Of a stretch of 64,000 nucleotides of DNA, positions 35,745 to 48,692 are shown piece by piece. Each line of letters begins with the position of its first letter. The stretch's first letter is position 1. This DNA is from Cinnamomum chago (lineage: Eukaryota > Streptophyta > Magnoliopsida > Laurales > Lauraceae), in assembly GCA_038049695.1 (NCBI GenBank), contig CP142458.1:61723501-61787500 (forward strand), given 5' to 3'. The notes under the pieces were generated by a model. It saw only the letters and a list, made by a program, of their open reading frames with translations. It had not been told where the DNA came from and made no database searches. The translations under genes and the position numbers were made by a program.

Positions 35745-36092
35745 CTATTTTAACATATGGCAATCTGTTATGTTATGCTCTTGAGGTAAGCTCCATGTCA
35801 GACCTCCAAGGTTATAGCTTGTGATAGTTAGAGTATTTTGCTTGCAATTGTCTGGACTCAGAATATTGTTGTTGTTCACACACTTGAGCAGATTGCCATT
35901 AGAAGTGTAGCCATTGGAGGACTCCAGTTCCCCCTTTAGTGCTTTGTCATAATCTGATGGATTCATAACTGAACACATGACATCTGCATAATGAAGTACT
36001 GGATACTTGGAACTGCCAAACATTGAAGACTCAACTACCAGTTTTTCTTTGATACTCTGAACAGCATGTGCATATTCCAATCCAAATAGAAC
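35745..36092 (-). pseudogene. Exon-like block C of captured host gene (unidentified)
   Basis: Begins after a good acceptor (GAAATGTAG) and is open for 115 codons to a stop. It reads VLFGLEYAHAVQSIKEKL, continues through a 'YPVLHYADVMCSVMNPSDY' region and ends CHMLK. The composition is protein-like, but I do not recognise the family. Being last in the minus-strand order, it is probably the 3'-terminal exon of the captured gene. The real gene should exist elsewhere in the genome. Confidence 0.5.
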
Positions 36093-37790
36093 CTACATTT
36101 CGGAAAGAAGAAAATGATTATAAAAGATTAAAGAATATCATACCACCCAATAGAATTACATTTTTCAGATGATTGCTAAATTAGAATGAACAACTTTATA
36201 AGGAAGATTCTCTAACTACAGCCAGCAGCATTCAGACCCATAACTTCTTCCTATCAGCAATTCAGACTAAAAAATGTCTCACTAAAAAAAGTAAACAATA
36301 CCCAATTCAATGCAATAGCCTGATTGAACAAGCTGCAAGTCACAAGTGCCGGTTTGTCTTGGTCTCCAAACACAGCAACAGAAACAGAACCATGTCTAGT
36401 CTGTATAACATGTTCCTGATGACACTTACATGAACAGTTCAGAAGAAAGACACAAACTACAAGTAGTCATAGAGCAGATGCATGATTCTGTCAGGCATTA
36501 CTCTCATACAAAAGAATAACAAAGGCTTCTCCAAGTTCAAAAACTAAAAAATTGTTCTGTCTTCTTGATGACCACATCCATCATTACAATTTCAAAAAGA
36601 AAACCAAAACCCATATCCATTAGCTTCATGATAATGAAAAAGTTAGAAAAACCACATGCAGACTAAAATCAAAACCCAACTGATAAAAACCCAATGCCAC
36701 AGAAAAGACACAAGACCAAGGATCACATGGATATCAGGGCCTGGAGTGTGATTTGTATCTCCAGTAAAGAAGTATTGTTGGTCATCTCAATCCTATTGCA
36801 CTGATGTTAGTAACATTAACTGCCATACAAGCATCTGCGTAAAATGTATGAAAGCCAAACATGAGTCATTGGGGCAATCAGGCTTGCCTACAAAATTCTT
36901 ATTTCTAGAGATTTCACATAATTCACCAATGCAACAAGTACTTCATAGGCAGTAGAATGAAGAGGAGTTGTCGGTGTTTTAACCAATTCAACAAGTCTCA
37001 GAAACAGATCCCAAACCACGAAGTCCGTCAACCATGCAAGCAGAAGCACACTCCTGCACTGTTTGATGACATCCCTTCACATACATGGTCAAAAAGCACT
37101 TTGGAGACTGAATTTACACTTTAACAAAGAATTCATGAAGGTATTGAATAGGTGAAGATTTATTGCCATCTTATTTCCCTCCAAGTAATGTCCATTTCTA
37201 CTACCACGTGTCTTATACTGAAAATCACAACAGCCACTGTTATGTGATTGAATATTATTTACTGATGACATCTTTGCCAGTGTGGTCAAAGAGCAAGCCA
37301 CAAGCTAGGCAGTAGGCACCAAGCCCTTTTAAAGTGTAGGAAGCTTGCTGGATACACTTCCGAGGAAAAGCAATACAGATACACACTGTATTGACTTCTG
37401 TGTTTTGGCCTTATGCAACGCCACTATTAACAAAATAAAAGCCATAAATTACTCGTGTCAGCTTAGAAAGCTAATTGAAAGTTTAAAAAATGGCCATTAT
37501 ACAAATTATTGAAACTTAAAATTTAAGCATTTTCAAGAAGTTTCATTACTTCAGCCAACATGTTTTATCCGATGAAAATAAAAATCAGATCAACAAGAAA
37601 ATAAGGTTCAACTAATAAATCCTTCATCAATTAACATTGCAGAAATCCAAACTGCAGATACATAAATCATAATTGTAGTAAAATAATGAGAAAAGAATAA
37701 AAGAATAAAGAGAGGGACAGAGAGCTTGCAGAAATTCCAAAATGGAAAATAAAGAAATAAATATATAAACAGAGAAAGATAGAAAATGAG

Positions 37791-37821
<31 letters not shown>

Positions 37822-38204
37822 ACTAAAGTGAGACATCAGTGAAGTGCATGATTCAAATGCCTTTGGTTGTTCAACATTTCCTTGGAAGGATAGAAGGGAG
37901 ACCAAAACAGGGCCTCATGGAGAAAAGAGTAATCATAGTGTTAGAGATAGTAATTAATCCGCAAACTCATTCACAAGATTCATCCATGAAGCAACACAAA
38001 CAGAGGATTGCATACAACCTTAAAAAAAATGGAGATTAGGATTACAAAGCAAGTGAAAGGAACACTAGATCCAGTTGTGTCATAAATTCAGTAACTGATA
38101 AAAATAATGTGACGAATTTCATTGAATAATACCATGATAACTACGCATCTATAGTTCTATACATGTTCTTTTACTTTTTGCTTAGGGAGGAAACAAAAAA
38201 GTAG
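36093..38204 (-). other. Intron-like DNA of the captured segment
   Basis: AT-rich, no convincing exon. Contains a compound (AT)n(AG)n microsatellite at about 37789-37820. Confidence 0.4.
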
Positions 38205-38389
38205 CTATTGTAAGTTGGATCCACCCTCTCTTAATACCTGCATTGTGCTGGATCCACCCTCTCTTAATACATGCGTTGTGCTGGGTAATGGAATTCCAGG
38301 AGGAAGCTTTGGTGTTTTTCCAGAAATTGACAAGTTTGCCAAATTTGATGACACTTTGTTGTGAAACATTGTTTCCATCCAAGCTAATC
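38205..38389 (-). pseudogene. Exon-like block B of captured host gene (unidentified)
   Basis: Follows a plausible acceptor (CTCTCTGAACAG). One frame reads AWMETMFHNKVSSNLANLSI, then SGKTPKLPPGIPLPSTTHVL, and stops after SNLQ. A 33-bp stretch is tandemly duplicated (about 38215-38247 and 38248-38280), repeating VLREGGS(S/N). Each copy has CAG/GTATTAAG or a near match, so the natural exon probably ended at a donor here. The frame does not follow on directly from block A, so an exon may be missing between them or one border misplaced. Confidence 0.45.
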
Positions 38390-39424
38390 CTGTTCAGAGA
38401 GAACTAAGAACATTTATAAAGAGATTTTAAAGAGATTTTGATTCTCTTACCTCTAAAACATGTATGTTTTAAATTACTGTTATGATAACAAAGATTAACT
38501 TCTGCGGCTGATTCAGTCTCCATTTATGATAATTTTGATACTTGAAACAAACTAAAGGCCTCATGATATGATATAACCGCAATTCTCCAACATATCAAAC
38601 GACAATTCTGAGTCCATCCATCCCCTTCTATACAAAAAAATATATAAATTAATGAGGTGGAAACCTCCCTTCATAGCTATATCCAATAACCCAAATGCAA
38701 TTATAAAGCAAAGAAAGAGACCTGAGCATTAATATTCCAAACTCTATGTAAATCAGACAACTTATCAAGGCAGAACCATCTATAATAATAAATAAAAAAA
38801 AGGAAGGTGTAATACAATGAAACAAAGAACCCCAGAGGGAAAAATTAGCATTTAACTAGATGACATTTTGATGTAAAAGAAACTGGGTATCCTAACAACT
38901 ATTACCATTGATTGGCACATGGAGTCTCTGACTTGGGTTGGTATAGATATTTCATCCTTTTTTGTTTTTCCCCATTCTACCCAAATGTTGTACCTGGGAC
39001 GGGATCTAGTTATGTAATTGGTTTTTTTTTTGGGTTGTCTTTTGCTTTTGATATGTTTGGAAGTTTGGGATTTGTAATATGAATGACTAAGCGGTATAGT
39101 CTTGATACCTTCCGCAGGAGAGGTGGTGGAGGTCTTGGTCTCCCAAATGCCTTGGCCTTCTAGCTGTTCTTCTATCAAAATTCTTAAGTGGATTGGATTT
39201 GGTGGTGATAATGTATATTGGGAATTGGGAGAGGATTTGTAATGGAGCTTTTTGAGGGATTTTATTAACTCAATGGTCTTTACTAGATTGCATTATGTCA
39301 CATAGATGGTTTCTACCAATGGTATTATACTACCAATGGTATCATCACAAATGTAAAACAGATGGTCAGATATTTAAAAATGCTATGGATTGCAAAAGAA
39401 AGTCAATCCCACAATAGGACTTAC

Positions 39425-39538
39425 AAAGCTGTGAAGTGACTCTATCATGCATCCCTGTTCTTCCAACCTCTTCAAAACAACTTCAACTTTGGAAGCAGCC
39501 TCATCTTTATGCTTTTGGAGCTCTTCTTCAAAATTCTC
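39425..39538 (-). pseudogene. Exon-like block A of captured host gene (coiled-coil)
   Basis: A 114-bp exon of exactly 38 codons, bounded by acceptor GACTTTCAG and donor GTAAGTCC, reading ENFEEELQKHKDEAASKVEV then VLKRLEEQGCMIESLHSF. The charged heptad pattern suggests a coiled coil. The open frame, phase and good splice sites make it a credible exon. Family not recognised. Confidence 0.6.
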
Positions 39539-42500
39539 CTGAAAGTCCGTAGATTTAATCTAAGTACAATAACAATGATTTGGCAGCCATTAAAAATCTC
39601 ACAACAATCAATAAAAAAAAAAAGTCAAAAGAGGCTCGTCCCACGAATTTCCTGAAAACATCAAATTACTCCTATATTTAATTTTTTTTATAAAAACATT
39701 GTAATTATCATCTCTATTCCCTATCTGGGTCAATATCAGTTCATATAATCTTGATTTCCATTGGGAAAGTCAAAACCATTAACTGAAAGCAAGGTATCTT
39801 CCATGAAACAAATCCATCTTAATTTCTGGAAGGATCTCACTCCTATTGGCAGCATAAGCTGGAAGATATCTGTGATTTCAGCTCCAACTTTGATAGCAGC
39901 AAGCATCATTAAAATGGTTCATAAAAGCAGAAAAAGAAGAGAAAACAACATCTACTGCAATGAAAATAGGATAACTACAAAATAAGCAGAAAACCAGATT
40001 TGAGCACTGTTCCATGATTAGAAGCTAGAATGCAAGTACAGCAATGCAAAGGCCCCAAAAAATGCAGAAATATGAGCATCTTGGGACTGAAAGCACTAGC
40101 ATGATTTCAAAGCAGAAGCTGGGGCAAAAGAAGAAATGGTCAATGAAGGCTTAGAAACTACATCTTTTGCAAGAAGATTTGCAAACTTCCATTCCATACT
40201 TCCATTCAAACTGCCTTTTAGCTTCAAGTATCCCAAGGGCCATGTGTTGATACTTGATACTCACTGCCTTTTAGATCACTGCCAGCACCAAATCAGTGTC
40301 CTAAATCTACCTAATATTCTAACTGCCAGCTTACACTGCTGGATTCATGAATGAGTGGAGGCTGGACACACCTCTTGCATTTTCTGCCAGAATATGACAT
40401 CAAGACATGGCATGGATGCAACATGGACACACTATGAATATGGCAGGATTAAGATTTTACACATAATGAACGGAGTATCGGATCTGATATGTGACGCGTG
40501 TCATATATTTTTATTATACAAAAAAATAATTTCCTAGTAATTAATGAAACCCCCTTTCCTAGGAATTCAAAAGGCCTGTTTGGATCCCTAGAATCCTAGT
40601 TACCTAGCAAATCAAATTACCAGAAGCTCAGTCACATGTGACGACTAATGAATTAATGATAGTTATAGCTGAGCGGAATTTAGTTAGATCCTCTGTAAAT
40701 CTGAATACTTGGTGAGTTATGGACTTCTTCCCAGATGATCCAACCTTTTTAGAGTATTAGAGTTATGAAATAATTACTGCAATTGAATTAGAGCGAAATT
40801 TAGTTTACACATAAGGGGGATTCTAAAACAGGTAATGGTTTTTCCTTATCTTTTTCTTTAAGGTGATCCTACACAACCACAGTGGGACCCATGAGTTTCC
40901 TAACAACTACTCATTTGAGTTTCAAAATTGTTGTAAAACTTGTTACCCCATAATTAGTTATTCCCTAATTAGTTACAAGCTCCACATCCCAATAAGGAAA
41001 CCTCTAGAGTTTCGAGAACCTTGATCGACTAGAAATCTCATTGGAAGTTAACTAAATAAGTATGGCCAGTCTCTTCTATCCCTTTCAAGTCTCAACTCAG
41101 CAAAGAGGAAGCCATCATCCTTGTTACAAGAGGGAGGTGCATGGGATAAGATTCATCATCTTGAAAATCTGTATCACACTCCCACTCAAGTTCAAGCATG
41201 GATAGAAGCATGCCAGAACTCTAGTATAGTTTGGTTTTTTGTGATTATTTGCTTCAAGATCCCCCATGAGCACTGACTGGATATAGGATTCATAGCAAAC
41301 TAACAGGGATATCCAAATGCCTGAACTCATGATTATGTGTAAACCAAGGTACTTCAACATGATATGCATAAACCCAAATGGGCCTAGAGGGAAATGCCAA
41401 ACATGCCCTGAGGATGATGAAACAGAATGAGCAGGATAAGGATCCATTTCAAAATTGGCTTGAGATAACAAGTGAAGACTAAACTGCAACAGGCTGGTAA
41501 TTGAAGGGTTTTTTTTTCTGCATTTCCCTAATCAAACTCATATTAGAACATCCAAACATACACTAAATTTTATCGACCACAACAAAACAGAAAAAAAAGG
41601 TAAAATATAATATGTAATCCAGTATTGCCAACAAAGAAAAGTGGGTTGCTTAATATTGCAGTACAACTAGTTAGACTGACATCCATAATTGAAACATGCA
41701 ATCATCATATATATTATTCTGAGCATTAGAAGACAGAATTGGAATCAAACCTGATAATTGCTTGTTTGAGCTTATCCAACTTCTACACTCTACCCAGAGC
41801 TTGCTACCCTACTGAAGGGGTAAAGATCCTGCAATTATAAACCCCATTACATCTAGTTTAGATGACCCTGCACTCAATTTTCAACCTCACCCCCATGCAT
41901 CATTACTTTGTACAGAAAGCTCCCATCAAAAATTAACTTTAGCCTCCTACATGAGAACATAACCATGTAACAGAGGAAGAAGACAAGATAGATCCATTAT
42001 CAAGACAACCAGACCAGCTACCGAGTTGTAGATATGCAAACACATGCTTCCCTAAAAGCACATATAACAGCCCAAATCAACACATAATAAGTAGTGATGA
42101 AAACTTGCAATATAAATAAACAAAGTTAAAATAACTAAGTAGCCACTTTTGCTAGTAAACACGAGGGCATCTGCAAAACTACGACATTCAGCTAATGATC
42201 AGTCGACAACTTCAGTAAATAAGATGAAGTGGTTGCAAACCATTTATAAATTTGTTGGCATTTGACTACTACTACTACTACTACTACTATTGATCTCTCT
42301 CTCTCTCTCTCCCTCTCTCTCCCTCCATATAATGCATTATGCACTTCACTTAGCCATCAAAAAGATCCTCCATTAAGTGCCCCCACATGGTACGAGGTGA
42401 GAAAAGAATAAAAGGCACTATTCATGTGATGTGCAAAGTGGAACTTGGGGTTGGACATCCTTTTGTTTAAGGAGGCTAGTTAGAAAGCAACCAAATAAAT

Positions 42501-44759
42501 AATAAAGAGCCCATATCTACTGCCGAAATGGATGAAAAATCCAAGTACTAGGTTATGAGGTATGCGGACGTGTTCCTATTGGTGAGACACTCATGGAAGT
42601 TTTCTCAGTAGATTAGATATAGAAAGCATCTTTGAAGGTTAGAACAGTTAAATGTAATTAAATTGAAAATGAAAGTAGCAAAGATAAATATAATTCGGGT
42701 AAAATATATAGAAGAGAGACAAGACACTTAGGATAGGAGATCGACTTGGGTTTTGCATTGGCTGTTGATTTGTTTAAGGGAGGTTGAAAGAGAACATTAT
42801 CTCCATAAAGTAGTTGTAAATGTAATTATCAAGTAAAATTTTAGTACTAAATAGAAACTTCTTGTGTGCTCTGCTGCTTTTGATGAATAGCTTACAGACG
42901 CCTCATTAGATTATAAGATTGCCATAGATTGGAATAGGAGAATTTGCCTGCATGATTGAGATTCCCTTGTAATGTAATTGGGGCAAATAGAGAACAATGA
43001 ATAATTGGGGAAACAGAGAACAATGAATAAAGCCTTCTTTTCCTATAGTTGTGTATGCTGGAATCAGCTAATAAGGCCTAATTACCAAGTACCATATAGA
43101 TTGGTTGATCCTACAGAACAGTAGATTCTTTTCGTGAACTCTGCTCATCATGTTATATAAGGATTAGCTACTCAGGCCACAAAATCCTAACAGAAAATGA
43201 AATCACTATAAAATCATGTAAGTTGAAAACAAATTGATTACAAATCCCAAATCCAACAAAAGATTATCACCAAAACAAAATCTGCTTATCAACAAACAAA
43301 TCTAAAGTCAACAAGTGAAATCCTCAACTGAGAAATCAAGCCACAAATACCACACAGCATTACTTCCTTGGAAGATCAAATTCTCGAAGCTCAATGGAAG
43401 CCCGAAAATCTACATTGCATTAAGAAGTCAACTGCACAAAATCAAATCGAAAGCCAACTGATTAAAAGGAAAATGCAACAATCCCAACCCAATGCAGAAA
43501 TCAAAGAATGGAATGCACAGAGGGGAACAATAATTAGACTTGCTCTCTTCCACAGAGTTGAGTATGATAAAATGAAGAAGGAACTAAAATACCTGTTCTA
43601 AAATAGATGTGTAGAATTACAAGGGAACATGGATAGAATTAAGAGAAACCTATAAGAGTAGAACCACCATAAGAGAAAATCATGAGATGAAAAAGAAATA
43701 GTTAACACACACATAGAAATAGATTTCAAACAACATTATATATAAATAATTGGAGCTTTCCAAGTTCAAGACAATAACAATTTTAAAAATAAACATAATA
43801 AAAAAATAAATTTGAGGTCCCTCACAAGAACATGCACTGGTTACCAATTCTCTTCATACACTTTTTTAAAAGTATGAAAAAAATATATATGCCTGCATCT
43901 ATGAATATCATCATCAATATCCTAACTTCCTCCAATCAATCAGGAGTTAGCTTAAAAAAAAAAAATTGGGTCTACATTGGGTCTACAGTGAATGTAAACT
44001 ATTAAAACAAAGTGAAGAGAAAGGGAAACATCTACATAAATCAAATTCCATGTTTCATTTCACACTTTTTCACAAACTTTGGAAGTAAATTAACTCAAAA
44101 AGCTATCAGAATCCCTGGGAAAAGGCAAACGTGCATCACGAGATTTCAACATCAATAAAGCTAAAGTCAACATCATCCAAAACTCACAAATTCTACCAAA
44201 AAGCACCGGCCTTTTCAGCTCGGACAGCCATTAAACACCAGAATTGAGAAAAGAAGCCATGAAAATGCTTCAACGAAAGCTCCAGAAAACAAAAACCAAC
44301 CCTAATCCAGATAAAGATGCTCTGTATCATATTCAAAGCTTCCAAACAGCTCTCACAAAGGAAAAAAAAAACCATCATTAATCTCAAACACCAAAACCTA
44401 ATGAGAAAAACACACACAAACGGTCATGAATCGATTAATTCGAACAAAGATCAGTGAACTGAACAAACTAACATCGGATTCTTCAAAATAAATCGAATCA
44501 TTTCATTTGGACAAAGATCAGTGAACTGAACTCCAAACCAGCAAAGATAACATCAGATTCTTCCAATCAAGCTTCAAAACCAAATCTTTAGCTAATTAGA
44601 AGAGAGAAAAACGGAGATGAGAAATCAAAACGCATCTTGAGTAAAATCTCACCTCAAGAAATCTACAAAAGGCTTGGAAACCAGATCGAGAAAAAAAGAC
44701 TGGAAATTGCAAGATCAGAGGAAGAAGAAGCTGAATTCGAAGCTTACCTCGAACAATCT
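39539..44759 (-). other. Intron/UTR-like interior of the large CACTA element
   Basis: AT-rich with no convincing further exon. The near end (44700-44860) reads on the minus strand like a plant 5' UTR: a purine/pyrimidine-rich 'cttcttcttctgcagaag' tract followed by donor-like GTTCGAG/GTAAGC at about 44749-44755. The captured gene was therefore probably taken with its first exon. Microsatellites: a CTA/ACT run at about 42268-42289 and a CT run at about 42294-42321. Confidence 0.4.
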
Positions 44760-44977
44760 TCTTCTGCAGAAGAAGAAGAAGAAGGAAGGGAGGAATCGCT
44801 TTCGCTTCGAAGAATCTGGAGATGGAATTGTGTGTGTGTGTGTGTGTTTTTTTTAGCTGCTTTTCAAGGAAATGTGATTTTATGGAGGGAAGGACGGACA
44901 AACGTCTGGCGAGTAAAAAGCAGAGATGGGCGATAGATGTTTGTGGCTGGACGAGACAGAGATGGGCGATAGACGAG

Positions 44978-45300
44978 GCGAGATGGGCCAGGGACCGAGA
45001 GGGAGGGAGATACAGAGAGATGGGGTGATGGGTGCTGGAAGAGGCGAGATGGGCCAGGGACCGAGAAGGAGGAAGATGCAGAGAGATGGGGAGATGGGCG
45101 CTGGAAGAGGCGAGATTGGCCAGGGACCGAAGGGGAGGGAGAGGCAGAGAGATGAGGGAGATGGAATAGGCGAGATGGGACAGGGACCGAGAGGGAGGGA
45201 GATGCAGAGAGATGAGGGAAATGGGCGCTGCGAGATTGGCTGGACGAGGCAAGATGCAGAGAGAGGAGGGAGATGCAGAACGGGTTTGAAATGAGGGAGG
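44978..45300. repeat. 60/66-bp minisatellite inside the CACTA element
   Basis: Units start GCGAGATKGG at 44978, 45044, 45110, 45170 and 45230, so the period is 66, 66, 60 and 60 bp. They are purine-rich on the plus strand ('gggaccgagaggga', 'gatgcagagagatg'). Long frames over this array on either strand simply translate the repeat. Confidence 0.9.
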
Positions 45301-45374
45301 GAGATGCAGAACGGCGCTATATTTGCTTTTTTGTTTTTTGTTTTCTTTGGGTATAAGCAGAGGGATTGTTTTAT

Positions 45375-45802
45375 GATAACAATCCCGGCGCATTATTCGC
45401 GCCGGGAAAACTAATTACAAAATCCCTCACCCAAATAAACGCGCGATGCCCAAAAGAACGCGCGAACGGTGGACATTTGCCGGCGAAGTGGGCAGAACGC
45501 CGGAAAAAATAAACCTTTGCCGGCGAAAAAACAAATGCGCCGGCAAAAAACTATACCATGACTGAAAACGCAATTACCTTTGCCGGCGAAAAAAATTAAA
45601 ACGCCGGGAAAAAGGACCTTTGCCGGCGAAAAAAATAAATCGCCGGAAAAAAGCAGACTTTTGCCGGCGATAATATGACGTCGGAAAAAATCATTTTTTT
45701 CCCGGCGAAAAAGCTGTTTTCGCCGGTAAAAGTTATACTTTTTCCGGCGTTTAATGCTTGCGCCGGGAAAAAACGCCGGTAATAATGCAAATTGTTGTAG
45801 TG
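45375..45802. repeat. Right subterminal repeat array of the large CACTA element
   Basis: Repeated 'tttgccggcgaaaa' and 'cgccgg(g/c)aaaa' modules facing the left array, ending in the TIR at 45802. Confidence 0.9.
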
Positions 45803-48207
45803 AGTCTACAACCCACATGAAAAGAAATTAGACCCTAAAACGATCAGTGGTTACTTTATAGGTTACCCAGAAAAGTCCAAAGGATTTAGGTTTTACTGCC
45901 CTAACCATAGTACGAGAATTGTTGAAACCGGTAATGCTAGATTCTTTGAAAATGGCGAAATCAGTGGGAGTAATAAAACTCAAGATATGATCATTCAGGA
46001 AATCAGGGTACCTATCCCTTTACCCTCTATTCCGAAAGATGTTGGAAATCCTCCCGTTGTTGAACCCTTTAACAATGAGGAAAATCCAATAAATGATCAA
46101 CAACTCCATAATGAGATTGTCACCAATGAACATATGGATGAAGCACCAGAGGGACCAGCATTAAGAAGGTCTCAAAGACAAAAGAGATCAGCTATTTCCG
46201 ATGATTACATGCTTTACCCAGTAGAATCTGAAGAATGGACAATTAAAGACCCGGTTTCTTATTCACAAGCCATTAAGGATGTTAATTCTAGTAAATGGAT
46301 TGATGCCATGAATGATGAATTGAAATCTATGGATGAAAATCAAGTATGAGAAGTTGTTCAATTGCCTCCAGGACACAAACCAGTTGGCTGTAAATGGGTC
46401 TTCAAGATCAAACGCGACTGCAGAGGCAATATTGAACGACATAAAGCCAGACTTGTTGCCAAAGGTTTTAATCAGAAAGAAGGCATTGAGTATACTGAGA
46501 CTTTTTCCCCTGTGTCTAGGAAGGATTCTCTTAGAATTATCATGGCATTAGTAGCTCACTATGACCTTGAGTTACATCAAATGTATGGGAAAACTGTCTT
46601 TCTTAATGGAGACTTGGAAGAAGAAGTCTACATGCGTCAACCTGAAGGCTTCATAATTGAAGGTTAGGAATACATGGTCTGCAAACTTAAGAAATCAATA
46701 TATGGACTGAAGCAAGCTTCGAGGCAATGATACCTAAAGTTTCATGAAATCATTACTGCCTTCGATTTCAAAGAAAACATAGTTGACCCTTGCATATACC
46801 TCAAGATCAGTGGGAGTAAGTTCATATTTTTGGTTCTGTATGTTGATGACATATTACTGGCTAGTAGCGACCTTGGTTTGTTACATGAAACAAAGGATTA
46901 TCTCTTTAAAAACTTTGAAATGAAAGATATGGGTGAGGCTTCCTATGTGATAGGAATAGAAATATTCCGTCACAGGTCACTTGGTATTTTGGGATTGTCT
47001 CAGCAAGCATATATTGACAAAGTTCTAGAGAGATTTGGCATGATGACATGTTCCTCTAGTTCTGTTCCACTGCATAAAGGAGACAAGCTTGATCTTACGC
47101 AGTGTCCACAGAACGAATTGGAACGTAAAGAAATGGAAAAATATCCTTATACTTCTCTTGTAGGAAGTTTGATGTATGCACAGGTCTGTACAAGACCTGA
47201 TATTAGTCATGCTGTTGGCATGCTGGGTAGATTTCAAAGTAACCCAGGAATCGCTCATTGGAAAGCTGCAAAGAAAGTACGAGATACCTCAAGGGAACAA
47301 GGAATTATATGCTCACATACAGAAAATCAAGTCACCTACAGGTGACTAGTTATTCGGATTCAGATTTTGCTGGATGTCCTGACACCAGACTTTGCACTCT
47401 TGGCTATGTGTATCTCTTATGTGGATGAGCAATATCATGGAAAAGCCAGAAGTCCGAGTTGCTTTACACATCCACCATGATGGCTGAATATGTGGCATGT
47501 TATGAGGCTGCAATCCAAGGAACGTGGTTGCGTAATTTTATCACTCAGTTTGGAGCTTTGAGTTTCATCTTTAAGCCATTAACTATTTACTGTGACAATG
47601 ACGCTGCAACCTTTTTCTCCAAGCATGACAGGATATCTAAGGGATCCAAACACATGGACCTTAAATATCTATCACTGAAGCAAGATGTTAGATTACAGAA
47701 ATTTGTCATTGAGTCTATACGTATAGATTTCATGGTCGCAGACATATTCACGAAAGGACTACCTCCAAAGACCTTTCAAGGACATACTGAAAGCATGGGT
47801 CTTCAAGATAGTTCTTAATTATTATTTTCTGCCTTTTTATTTCTGTACTTGTATTTGACATTTATTGAGCTCTTAATGCAACTCTACATCTACTATTTCT
47901 GTTTTTCCATTGTGTACATAATTATGTTCGGATAAATGATAAACAGAAACAATCTTTAAACAAAGGCATTATGAGACCATTATGTAAATCTCATCTTATG
48001 GTCTAGTTATGACGGATGTAAATGACGTAGTACATGGAAGTAAACATGTTGCAAAATAATATGTGCACTCCATGACTCTCATTAACAACCGAATTAGCCA
48101 ATACACTTATGCTAACCGACTAAAGGAGTGTTTAGCATATAATGCGTGCTTTATGATTCGTAAAAATGAAAACATTAATGGATCTTCCTATTGACCAAGT
48201 GGGAGAC

Positions 48208-48687
48208 TGTAAGGAAATTACTTTTAGGCCCATTACTTGGACCACAAGTTCTTTCCTTTTTAGAAGTGTGGTCATTATAGGAATTCCGTTTTCATAGGAT
48301 ACATATGCTATAATTACTCAAATATGGTTTCCTAATGAGATAGTTTCCTTAATATTCTCTACCTTGATGGACGGTAGAGATTAAATCTAAAGTAAACCTA
48401 ACTGGGAATTTGGTCCTCTCTCCACCTATAAATAAAGCCTTTCGTCCATCACAAAGGCTACACACAAAAATCAACACATTAAGGTTTATAGGCAAGGAGA
48501 GAGAAACTGAAACCATTCACCCAACCTCTTCTTCGACGGATTTCAACAACAGCGCCAGACAGCAGGATCGGAAAGCTCTCTGCATCAGGATGTCTGGAGG
48601 TACTCTTCAATTTATTTAAGATTAAATTTTACATGTGATTATCATGTTGTTCACGATCTTAAGATTCATGTTAATAATGGTATAACA
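48208..48687 (+). repeat. Copia 1 right LTR (480 bp)
   Basis: Pairs with 31396-31874. Preceded by the purine tract AAGTGGGAGA. Followed by TTCTG. Confidence 0.95.
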
Positions 48688-48692
48688 TTCTG

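Larger units (their letters stand above)
34785..45802. mobile_element. Large non-autonomous CACTA element carrying a host gene segment
   Basis: The ends CACTACAAGAAATTGCA and, inverted, CACTACAACAATTTGCAT are flanked by the 3-bp duplication AGT (34782-34784 and 45803-45805), inside the integrase region of copia 1. Length is 11,018 bp. Both subterminal regions (about 34785-35395 and 45375-45802) are dense arrays of GCCGGCG/CGCCGGC words. No TNP2-like transposase or TNPA frame was seen, so it needs an autonomous partner. The interior (about 35.4-44.9 kb) looks like spliced host DNA on the minus strand. It must be younger than copia 1. Confidence 0.93.
31396..48687 (+). mobile_element. Ty1/copia retrotransposon 1, split by a CACTA insertion
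   Basis: Fossil copia element, about 6.3 kb without its insertion. LTRs are 31396-31874 and 48208-48687 and start TGTAAGG. The target-site duplication is TTCTG (31391-31395 and 48688-48692). The primer-binding site TGGTATCAGAGC (initiator Met tRNA type) directly follows the left LTR, and a purine tract precedes the right one. Recognisable parts in copia order are gag with a CCHC knuckle (about 32.7-33.6 kb), protease (about 33.6-33.7), integrase (about 34.0-34.8), then after the CACTA element reverse transcriptase (about 46.3-47.2) and RNase H (about 47.3-47.8). It is broken, with a handful of breaks besides the 11-kb insertion. The LTRs differ at roughly 17 of 480 positions by eye. At 1.3e-8 per site per year that is about 1.4 million years, and older if the host's rate is slower. 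Confidence 0.95.

Noticed and set aside
41124-41489. 121-codon minus-strand frame within the CACTA interior
   Set aside because: Composition is hydrophobic and intron-like, with no splice context or family likeness.
44596-45393. 265-codon minus-strand frame
   Set aside because: It translates the 60/66-bp minisatellite and flanking CT-rich DNA (repeated LHLPPSRSLAHLA); not a gene.
45411-45818. 135-codon minus-strand frame
   Set aside because: Translation of the CACTA subterminal GCCGGCG array; runs across the element end.
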